Positions 57,467-64,000 of a stretch of 64,000 nucleotides of DNA are shown one piece after another. The notes beneath the pieces were generated by a model. The model searched no databases and was not told the origin of the DNA. It saw only the letters and a program-made list of their open reading frames with translations. The position numbers were made by a program, and so were the translations under genes. The stretch is taken from positions 186,001 through 250,000 of the forward strand of contig NZ_JAERRL010000003.1 of the NCBI RefSeq assembly GCF_016741785.1. The letters run 5' to 3'. Position 1 is the first letter of the stretch; every line of letters begins with the position of its first letter. Source of the stretch: Streptomyces sp. 7-21. GTDB taxonomy: Bacteria; Actinomycetota; Actinomycetes; Streptomycetales; Streptomycetaceae.

Positions 57467-58372
57467 CTAACTCTCGGCGCGTATCGCCTGGATGTCCAGC
57501 TCCACGCGGACGGTGGGGCCGACGACGGCGATGCCGGCGGCGAGCATCTTGCGCCAGTTGAGGGTGTAGTCCTCGCGGTGCAGCTCGGTGGTGGCCCGGC
57601 AGGCGGCGCGGGTCTCGCCGTCCATGCCGGTGCCGGTGCCGAGGTAGACGGTGTCCAGCCGCACCGTGCGGGAGACGCCGTGGAGGCCGAGGACGCCGGC
57701 GACGGTCCACCGGTTGCCGCCGCGGTGGGTGAAGCGGTCGGCGCTGAACCGCAGGTGCGGGTAGGTGTGGACGTCGAGGAAGTCCGGCGACCGCAGGTGG
57801 TCGTCGCGCGCCTGGACGCCGGTGTCGATGCTGGCGGCGTCGATGAGCACCTCCAGCCGCGAGGACGTCACCGGGTCGCCGATCCACACCGAGCCCTGGA
57901 AACGGTTGAACCGCCCGTGCACGTCGCCCAGTCCGATGTGGCGGGCGACGAAGCGGATGGCGGTGTGGGCCGGGTCGAGGTCCCAGCGGCCCGGGGAAGG
58001 CAGCGGCGGCTGCGGGGCGATGTCCAGCTGGATCGGGCCGGCCGCCGCGTAGTCGCGCTCGGTGATGCGCACCGGTGTGCGGCGCGGCTGGAACCCCTCG
58101 GCGCTGACGGCCAGCTGGTAGTCGCCGGGCGGCACGGTGGCCTGGTACAGCCCGAACGGGTCGCTGCAACCGCGCGCCACCTGCCGGCCATCGGCGGCGA
58201 TGACGGCGACGTCCGCGCGCATCGGCAGGCCGACGGGGTCGATCACCTCGCAGGCGACGCGCCCGGCGCCCGCGGGGATCGGCGGCGCCTGGTTCCTGGG
58301 CTGTGTCCCGCGCGCGGCCCTCCTTGCCGACCACCGTCCCGTGTGCCGCTGCGACCGGCGCTTGAACACCAC
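57467..58372 (-). CDS. YceI-like protein with N-terminal carboxypeptidase-regulatory-like domain
   Basis: A 301-residue protein. Residues about 40-115 form a beta-sandwich like the carboxypeptidase-regulatory domain (CEVIDPVGLPMRADVAVIAA, then YQATVPPGDYQLAVSAEGFQ). The C-terminal 180 residues are YceI-like, a lipocalin-type polyisoprenoid-binding barrel (WDLDPAHTAIRFVARHIG; SPDFLDVHTYPHLRF; GVLGLHGVSRTVRL). There is no clear signal peptide. It is followed five bases later by the hydrolase gene. The fusion of the two domains is uncommon to my memory. Confidence 0.85.
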   Translation of the reverse strand: MVFKRRSQRHTGRWSARRAARGTQPRNQAPPIPAGAGRVACEVIDPVGLPMRADVAVIAADGRQVARGCSDPFGLYQATVPPGDYQLAVSAEGFQPRRTPVRITERDYAAAGPIQLDIAPQPPLPSPGRWDLDPAHTAIRFVARHIGLGDVHGRFNRFQGSVWIGDPVTSSRLEVLIDAASIDTGVQARDDHLRSPDFLDVHTYPHLRFSADRFTHRGGNRWTVAGVLGLHGVSRTVRLDTVYLGTGTGMDGETRAACRATTELHREDYTLNWRKMLAAGIAVVGPTVRVELDIQAIRAES

Positions 58373-58502
58373 AACATCACCTCTTCGATGTAGCCGTGTA
58401 GCCCCCTCACCCAGCTGTCAGATCCGATCAGGCATGCTACCCGCCGAATCGGACGGAGCAGGAATTCCGGTGATCATCATCCCTTTCGTGGATCATGAGG
58501 GC

Positions 58503-60026
58503 ATGCTGCTGTCCGAACTGGCCGGGACATCGCGCGAGGTCGCGGCCAGTCCGGCGCGGTCAGCGAAGATCGCCGCGCTGGGGCGGCTGTTCGCCGCGAC
58601 CGAGCCGGACGAGGCGCCGGTCGTCATCACCTACCTCGCCGGGCGGCTGCCGCAGCGGCGCACCGGCATCGGCTGGCGGGCGCTGGCCCAGCTGCCGCCG
58701 CCCGCGCCGCGCGCCACGCTGACGGTCCGCGACACCGACCGGGAGCTGGCGCGGATCGCCGCTGTCTCCGGGCCCGGCGCGGACGCCGAGCGGCGGCGGC
58801 TGCTGGCCGGGCTGATGGCCCGCGCCACCGCCGCCGAGCAGGACTTCCTGGTACGGCTCATCGGCGGGGAGCTGCGGCAGGGGGCCCTGGAGGCGCTGGC
58901 CGCCGAGGGCCTGGCGGCGGCGACGGGCGCGGCGCCCGCCGAGGTGCGGCGCGCGGTGATGCTCGGCGGTTCGCTGGGGGCGGTCGCGCGGGAGCTGCTG
59001 GCCGGCGGCCCGGCCGCGCTCGGGGCGTTCCGGCTCCAGGTCGGCAGGCCGGTGCAGCCGATGCTGGCACGGTCCGCGGCCAGCCTGGATGAGGCGGTGG
59101 ACCGGCTCGGGCCGTGCGCGGTGGAGGAGAAGCTCGACGGCATCCGCATCCAGGTGCACGTCGGCGGCCCCGGCGCGGCGGACGTGCGGGTCTACACCAG
59201 GACGCTGGAGGAGATCGGCGGGCGGCTGCCGGAGGTGCGGGCGGCGGCGCGGGAGCTGCGGGCGGAGCGGGCGGTGCTGGACGGCGAGGTGATCGCGCTG
59301 GCCGAGGACGGCTGGCCGAGGCCGTTCCAGGAGACGTCGGGGCGGGTGGCGGCGGCGGGCGGGCTGCCGCTGACGCCGGTGTTCTTCGACGTGCTGAGCG
59401 TGGACGGGCGGGATCTGCTGGACCTGCCAGCGGCGCGGCGCCACGCGGAGCTGGCGCGGCTGGCGCCGAAGCCGCGCCGGGTGCGACGCGTGGTGGTGGC
59501 CGACCCGGCCGACGCCGGGCAGCGGCGCGCGGCGCGGGAGTTCGCCGCCGAGGTACTGGCACGCGGTCACGAGGGCGTCGTGGTCAAGGCGCTTGACGCG
59601 GCGTACGTGGCGGGCCGGCGCGGGGCCAGCTGGCTGAAGGTCAAACCCGTGCACACCTTCGACCTCGTCGTGCTGGCGGCCGAGTGGGGGCACGGGCGGC
59701 GGCGCGGCACGCTGTCCAATCTCCACCTGGGGGCGCGGCGGGACGACGGCTCCTTCGCGATGCTGGGGAAGACGTTCAAGGGGCTGACCGACGAGACGCT
59801 CCGGTGGCAGACCGAGCGGCTGGGGGAGCTGACGACGCACCAGTTCCCCGGGGGCGTGCGGGTACGGCCCGAACTGGTGGTGGAGGTGGCGTGCGACGGC
59901 GTGCAGCGTTCGACCCGCTACCCCGAAGGAGTCACGCTCCGGTTCGCGCGTGTCGTGCGCTACCGCGAGGACAAACGGGCCGGTGACGCCGACACCGTAG
60001 CCGCGGTGCGGTCGCTGCTGCGCTGA
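58503..60026 (+). CDS. ligB: ATP-dependent DNA ligase, LigB type
   Basis: A 507-residue ligase that closes nicks with ATP. The adenylation motif is EEKLDGIRIQVH with nucleophile Lys near residue 216; DGEVIALAEDGWPRPFQ (motif III region), GHEGVVVKA and WLKVKPVHTFDLVVL (motif V) follow, ending with an OB fold. N-terminal domain and C-terminal end (RFARVVRYREDKRAGDADT) closely match mycobacterial LigB as I remember it. The ATG at 58503 matches that N terminus but has no spaced Shine-Dalgarno; a GTG at 58470 with AGGA upstream is the alternative. A second ligase besides the NAD+-dependent LigA. Confidence 0.92.
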   Translation: MLLSELAGTSREVAASPARSAKIAALGRLFAATEPDEAPVVITYLAGRLPQRRTGIGWRALAQLPPPAPRATLTVRDTDRELARIAAVSGPGADAERRRLLAGLMARATAAEQDFLVRLIGGELRQGALEALAAEGLAAATGAAPAEVRRAVMLGGSLGAVARELLAGGPAALGAFRLQVGRPVQPMLARSAASLDEAVDRLGPCAVEEKLDGIRIQVHVGGPGAADVRVYTRTLEEIGGRLPEVRAAARELRAERAVLDGEVIALAEDGWPRPFQETSGRVAAAGGLPLTPVFFDVLSVDGRDLLDLPAARRHAELARLAPKPRRVRRVVVADPADAGQRRAAREFAAEVLARGHEGVVVKALDAAYVAGRRGASWLKVKPVHTFDLVVLAAEWGHGRRRGTLSNLHLGARRDDGSFAMLGKTFKGLTDETLRWQTERLGELTTHQFPGGVRVRPELVVEVACDGVQRSTRYPEGVTLRFARVVRYREDKRAGDADTVAAVRSLLR

Positions 60027-60153
60027 CCGCCCGCCAGGTGCGGCCGGGTCCGGTGTGATGACGGAATCGTTATGAAAAGATCCGCAACATTCTGGCGGAA
60101 TCGCGCATCTTTACTGTGAGATCCACTGACGCCCAGATCGACCAGGGGGATGC

Positions 60154-61200
60154 ATGAAGCGCCTGCCCGTCGTGTCCGTGCTGGCGGCCGCGGCGCTGCT
60201 CGCCGGCTGCGCCCAGGACCAGGACTCCGGCCGCGGCGGCCGGGACGCCGACCCCGCCGCGCAGCAGCGGGATGACGGCTCCGGGGAAGCGGCCGAGGAG
60301 GACGCCGAGCCGGCCGAGGAGATCGTGCTGGAGCGCGGGCAGACCTCCGAGCAGGTGCGCGAACTCCAGGCCCGCCTGGCCCAGCTCGGCCACTTCACGG
60401 CCCAGCCCACCGGCTTCTACGGCGACGTGACGTTCGGAGCCGTCTCCGAGTACCAGCGGGCCGCCGGCCTCGACATCTCCGGCACCGTCTTCGCGTCCAC
60501 CTGGGACGCGCTGACCAGCGAGACCGAGACCCCCACCCACGACGAGATGTACCCGCCGGAGCCGGTGCTGGACTACGGCCAGCAGTCCGAGCAGGTGCGC
60601 GAACTCCAGGCCCGCCTGGCCCAGCTCGGCCACTTCACGCAGAACCCGACGGGCTACTACGGCGACGTCACCGCCACCGCCGTCAGCGCCTACCAGAGCG
60701 CGGCGGGCCTTGAGGCCACCGGCACGGTCTACGAGGACACCTGGTCGGCGCTGACCAGCGAGACCGCGCAGCCGACCGAGGAGGAGATGTACCCGCCGCT
60801 GGACGTGCCGGAAGCCGAGCCCGCGCAGGAGCTCGACGAGCGGTGCCTGACCGGGCGGGTGCTGTGCGTGTCGAAGACGACCCGGACCCTGTCCTGGGTC
60901 ATCGACGGTGAAATCCAGACGACCATGGACGTCCGCTTCGGCGCCGAGGAGACCCCGACGCGCGAGGGCGAGTTCGAGGTCTACTGGAAGTCGCGCGACC
61001 ACGTCTCGACGCTGTACGACTCGCCGATGCCGTACGCGATGTTCTTCGACGGCGGCCAGGCCGTGCACTACTCGGAGGACTTCGCCGCCAACGGCTACAA
61101 CGGCGCCTCGCACGGCTGCGTCAACGTGCGCGACGAGGCGGCCATCGCCGCGCTGTTCGACGAGGTGAACGTCGGCGACAAGGTCGTCGTCTACTGGTGA
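60154..61200 (+). CDS. L,D-transpeptidase lipoprotein with two peptidoglycan-binding domains
   Basis: A 348-residue lipoprotein: lipobox LLAGC at residue 16-20, acidic linker, two PG_binding_1 repeats (both VRELQARLAQLGHFT, near residues 65 and 145), and a C-terminal YkuD catalytic domain with GASHGCVNVRDEAA holding catalytic His and Cys. It should form 3-3 cross-links in peptidoglycan at the cell surface. The two repeats are identical over 28 bp at DNA level (about 60355-60382 and 60595-60622 regions), a sign of recent internal duplication. AGGGGG lies a few bases before the ATG. Confidence 0.93.
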   Translation: MKRLPVVSVLAAAALLAGCAQDQDSGRGGRDADPAAQQRDDGSGEAAEEDAEPAEEIVLERGQTSEQVRELQARLAQLGHFTAQPTGFYGDVTFGAVSEYQRAAGLDISGTVFASTWDALTSETETPTHDEMYPPEPVLDYGQQSEQVRELQARLAQLGHFTQNPTGYYGDVTATAVSAYQSAAGLEATGTVYEDTWSALTSETAQPTEEEMYPPLDVPEAEPAQELDERCLTGRVLCVSKTTRTLSWVIDGEIQTTMDVRFGAEETPTREGEFEVYWKSRDHVSTLYDSPMPYAMFFDGGQAVHYSEDFAANGYNGASHGCVNVRDEAAIAALFDEVNVGDKVVVYW

Positions 61201-61223
61201 GGCTGGTGCCGCCGCCGGGCGGC

Positions 61224-61455
61224 GCGGGCGCCGAGCCGCGCCCAGGAGAGGGTTCCTGCCCCAGGTGGCACTGGAGGTGGACCAGACACGCCCCGTCACG
61301 TCGCCGGTCTCCGCCCGCTCGAAGGAGCGCAGCGTGGAGCGCCCGGCGCGGAAGCCCGGCAGGTCGTCGCAGGCGCTGGCCGCGTGGATCCGCACGCGGT
61401 CGTCCCAGTTCTCACGGTGCGTCCCGCGCCATCCAGCCGGCTCTCGTTCGGTCAC
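61224..61455 (-). pseudogene. Truncated, frameshifted class I SAM-methyltransferase remnant
   Basis: Read from GTG 61455 the frame gives HRENWDDRVRIHAAS, FRAGRSTLRSFERAETGDVT, the start of a common actinobacterial methyltransferase. The SAM-binding motif then continues only in two other frames: LVHLQCHLGQ after about 61286 and TLSWARLGA after about 61254. Single-base losses at both sites would restore one reading frame. Homology ends near GAR, 24 bp before the L,D-transpeptidase stop, so about two-thirds of the roughly 270-residue family is missing. Together with its flanks this accounts for most of the 305-bp stretch between the two genes. Confidence 0.75.
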
Positions 61456-61505
61456 GCACCGGCACGTAACGGGCCGAGGTCTGGCCCGCACCCCGGTTCT
61501 CCGGT

Positions 61506-64000
61506 TCAGCGGGCGGCGGCGTCCGCGTCGCGGTAGGCGTGCGGGGCGACGCCGGTGACCTTGCGGAAGACGCGGCTGAAGTACGCCCGGTCGTGGAAGC
61601 CGACCGCGCGGGCGATGGCCTGCACGCTGTCGTCGCTGCGGGCCAGCCGTTCCTTGGCGCGGCTGATCCGCAGCCGCGTCAGGTACTCCCAGAGCGTCAC
61701 GCCGATCTCGCGGTGGAACAGGCGGCCGAGGTGGTCCTCGCTGATGCCCGCGGCCTGCGCGACCTGCCAGCGGGAGAAGCGGTGCCGGTAGTGCTGTTCG
61801 AGGAACGCCAGGGCGTGGCGCACCGGGGCGTGCGACCGCTGGGCGGCCGGGTCGCCGCGCCGGGCGCGTTCCAGCATGGCGCGCAGCAGTCGGGCGGTCT
61901 CGGCCTCGGTGAGGATGTCGCGGCCGAGCAGCACGACCCCGTTGTGCTGCTCGGCCCGTTCCGCGTCGGCTGAGGTGAAGCCGCGCGAGCTGAGGATCAG
62001 GGCGGGGAGGTGGGGCTGACCGGTGATCTCGCTGAGGCGCTCGACGAGGTCGAGGCCGTCCATGTCGGGCAGCGTCAGGTCGGTGATGAGCAGTTCCGGC
62101 GGGTCGTCCGCGAACAGCGCGCAGGCGGTGGTGCCGTCCGGGGCGGCCCGCACGGTCCGCCCGGGGAGCACGTCGGTGAGCGTGCGCCGCCAGCGCTCGC
62201 GGGAGGACGCTGAACCGTCGGCGAGGACGGCGGGAGCGGCGAGCCCGGAGGGGCGCAGCGCCCGCAGGGCGTCCTCCAGGGTCTCGCCGGTGACGGGGCC
62301 GTAGAGGTGGAACGGCGTATGACGCAGCGCCGGGTGGCTGTGGAGCCGGGTGACGTGCGGCCACTCCTCGTCGGACGCCTCGCTGGCGTCCCACGCGACG
62401 GCGGCGGGCGGCGGGCCCGCGGTGAGCGAGGCGGTGTCGTCGTCGGGGTGCAGCACCCGCAGCCGCAGGCCCTCGCGGCGGGCGAGCGCGGTGAGCTCGC
62501 GGGGCGGGCCGGTGCCGCCCGCGGCGACCAGGACGGTGCGCCCGGGGGCCGGTGCGCTGCTCGGCGGGACGGCCGGCGGGGCCGGCCCGGCCGGCGTGGG
62601 CAGCGGCAGGTCGAGGCAGAAGACGCCGCCGGTGCCGAGCCGTTCGAACGTCAGGGTGCCGCCGTGCAGGACGGCGAGGCGGCGGGCGACGGCCAGGCCG
62701 AGGCGGGTGCCGGGCCCGCCGGAGGCGAACGGCTGGAAGAGGTGCTCCTCCTCACCGGGCGGGACCCGCAGCGACGGCGAGGCGACGGTGACGCGCAGGG
62801 CGGCGGGCAGCGTCTCGGCGGCGAGTACGGTGCCGCCGTTCCTGCCGCCGCCCCTGCCGCCGTTCCTGCCGCCGCCCTTGTCGCGGTCCCGGTCGCCGCC
62901 GGGTGCGGCGGCGAGCAGGGTGTGCAGCAGCTGCGTGAGCCGCTGGGGATCGGCGCGCACAGCCGGGAGCCGTTCGGGCAGCGCGAGCCGGGCCGGCGGG
63001 TGCCCGCCGGCCGGGGCGCGGGCCGCCTCGGCGAGCAGCGGGCGCGGGTCGAGCAGGCGGGGCGAGAGGCCGAGGGCGTCGGTCTGGGAGCGGGACAGCT
63101 CAAGCAGGTCGTCGATCAGACGCAGCAGCGTGGACGCCTGCTGCCGGATCTCCGGGTCGGTGCAGCGCCGCAGGATGGCCTCGACGGGGGTGCGCAGTTC
63201 GCCGGTGGCGTTGCCCAGGACGCGGGTCTTGAACTGGCTGGCCTGTTCGGCGGCGTCGCGGGCCCGGCGCACCTCGGTGAACAGGTGCGCGCCCTTGAGC
63301 GCGGCGCTGATCTGGTCGCCGAGCGCCCGGAAGAGCGCGCCGTGGCGCGCGGCGGCCGGGAGCGGGCCGGCGTCGAAGAGGGCGAAGCCGAGGTGCTCGC
63401 CGCCGATGTGCAGGGTTTCCAGCACGGCGGTGAAGCGGCGGTCGCGTGGCAGGCGCGCGTACAGGGCGTCGGCGTCCGCGGCGGCCACCATGCTCCCGGC
63501 GCCGGTCCCGGTGTCGGTAGCTGGCGGCCCGGTGGCGTCGCTGCCCGGCAGCAGGAGCGTGCAGCCGGGAACGTCGAGGCCCGGCAGGTGGCGGTCGAGC
63601 GCGGCGGTAATGGCGCCCGGATCGACGGCGGTGGTGAGGGTGGTGCCGAGGGCGCGCAGGCGGCGCGACTCCTGCTCGCGGGCCCAGCGTTCGTACTCCA
63701 GCAGGCGGTAGGACTTGTCCGCGATCATCAGGCGGGCCTGGCCGACGAGCCGCTCGGCGTGCGGGCGGGCGTGGGGCGGCAGCGTCGGCAGCACGGTGGT
63801 GCGCAGCCCGAGCAGGGCGCGGTCCCAGGCGGCGGCGTCCTCGACGTCACGCACCCAGCCGCCGAGGTGGCTCTCCAGCGTGTGCAGGAAGGTCACACCG
63901 CCGTCGCGCGCGTCGGCGCGGAGCGCGGCGGTCAGCGCGGCGGCGGACCGGGGCAGCGGCGGTGGCGCCGCGCCGGGCCCGTCGGTGGCCTGGGCCGTCA
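61506..64000 (-). CDS. Hybrid regulator: kinase-like, receiver and AraC domains (5' end outside window)
   Basis: At least 830 codons; the frame is still open at the window edge, so GTG 63896 is not a proven start. In order: a helical segment (VTFLHTLESHLGG; ARLMIADKSYRLLEYERWA), a GAF-like region (residues 85-200 of the visible part), a histidine-kinase-like part with TGELRTPV where SHELRTPL is expected, a weak ATPase part (RLGLAVARRLAVLHGG with a Gly/Arg/Asn insertion), a receiver domain with its Asp intact (LLITDLTLPDMDG), and an AraC helix-turn-helix pair (VAQAAGISEDHLGRLFH; AIARAVGFHDRAYFSRVF). The helical segment recalls regulators with an N-terminal LacI-like sensor, probably upstream. 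Confidence 0.85.
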   Translation of the reverse strand, partial: TAQATDGPGAAPPPLPRSAAALTAALRADARDGGVTFLHTLESHLGGWVRDVEDAAAWDRALLGLRTTVLPTLPPHARPHAERLVGQARLMIADKSYRLLEYERWAREQESRRLRALGTTLTTAVDPGAITAALDRHLPGLDVPGCTLLLPGSDATGPPATDTGTGAGSMVAAADADALYARLPRDRRFTAVLETLHIGGEHLGFALFDAGPLPAAARHGALFRALGDQISAALKGAHLFTEVRRARDAAEQASQFKTRVLGNATGELRTPVEAILRRCTDPEIRQQASTLLRLIDDLLELSRSQTDALGLSPRLLDPRPLLAEAARAPAGGHPPARLALPERLPAVRADPQRLTQLLHTLLAAAPGGDRDRDKGGGRNGGRGGGRNGGTVLAAETLPAALRVTVASPSLRVPPGEEEHLFQPFASGGPGTRLGLAVARRLAVLHGGTLTFERLGTGGVFCLDLPLPTPAGPAPPAVPPSSAPAPGRTVLVAAGGTGPPRELTALARREGLRLRVLHPDDDTASLTAGPPPAAVAWDASEASDEEWPHVTRLHSHPALRHTPFHLYGPVTGETLEDALRALRPSGLAAPAVLADGSASSRERWRRTLTDVLPGRTVRAAPDGTTACALFADDPPELLITDLTLPDMDGLDLVERLSEITGQPHLPALILSSRGFTSADAERAEQHNGVVLLGRDILTEAETARLLRAMLERARRGDPAAQRSHAPVRHALAFLEQHYRHRFSRWQVAQAAGISEDHLGRLFHREIGVTLWEYLTRLRISRAKERLARSDDSVQAIARAVGFHDRAYFSRVFRKVTGVAPHAYRDADAAAR

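Noticed and set aside
60070..62394. Long minus-strand open frame across the L,D-transpeptidase gene and beyond
   Set aside because: Most of it is the shadow of the transpeptidase and regulator genes. Only the short part at 61290-61455 has protein-like content, which I call a methyltransferase remnant.

Overview
This 64 kb window is high-GC actinobacterial chromosome, almost certainly from Streptomyces or a close relative. The grounds are a 68-residue BldC, the vdh, DUF3073, purM, purF, purL-purQ-purS, Lsr2, purC, purD gene series, strongly G/C-biased third codon positions, frequent GTG starts, and a single TTA (bldA-type) codon noticed in the whole window. I see core chromosome only: no transposase, integrase, CRISPR array, phage or plasmid genes, and nothing integrated at the three tRNA genes. 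Layout, left arm (1-21,700): the 3' end of hrpA; tRNA-Asp; bldC; a conserved unknown; valine dehydrogenase; DUF3073; then a spread-out de novo purine set (purM, purF, purL-purQ-purS, purC, purD). Interleaved are a maleylpyruvate isomerase/SCP2-like protein, a PEBP protein, an Lsr2-family nucleoid protein, two tRNA-Gly genes, an N,N-dimethylformamidase-like protein carrying the TTA codon, a protease-like membrane protein without its zinc motif, and an SLATT-like membrane protein. As I recall the Streptomyces coelicolor map, this arm follows the SCO409x-to-SCO406x block in reverse order. Middle (21,700-41,750): a diacylglycerol-kinase-like protein and purA; three tandem Ser/Thr kinases with collinear catalytic domains and different C-terminal modules; a GntR regulator; a MarR-like repressor divergent from an ABC exporter, with a perfect 16-bp palindrome between them; a small secreted protein plus a sortase; fba with DUF3151; an aldose epimerase-pyrE pair; an SRPBCC protein; a polyamine-synthase-like membrane protein lacking its catalytic half; DUF2617. 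This block recalls SCO362x-SCO366x, so the join between purD and purA looks like one end of an inversion spanning oriC relative to S. coelicolor. Right part (41,750-64,000): a five-gene oligopeptide ABC operon (lipoprotein, two permeases, two ATPases) whose first permease carries a large extra membrane block; a YbjN-like protein; clpB with an HspR-type HAIR element upstream; a secreted trypsin-like protease; a Tat-exported amidase; a PAP2 phosphatase; a YceI protein coupled to an alpha/beta hydrolase; an ATP-dependent DNA ligase of the mycobacterial LigB type; an L,D-transpeptidase lipoprotein; a frameshifted methyltransferase remnant not readable as one open frame; and a large regulator (kinase-like domain without its histidine, receiver domain, AraC DNA-binding domain) that runs off the end. 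How the genes work together: PurF, PurD, PurL/Q/S, PurM, PurC and PurA cover most steps from PRPP to adenylosuccinate. The oligopeptide transporter, secreted protease, amidase, sortase and L,D-transpeptidase act at the cell surface. ClpB is tied by its HAIR element to the HspR heat-shock response. The most novel-looking material is the kinase cluster: two kinases share a four-cysteine, two-lobed external domain and the third is fused to a DUF4328-type membrane domain. Function calls rest on motifs, length and neighbourhood only; no database search was possible.
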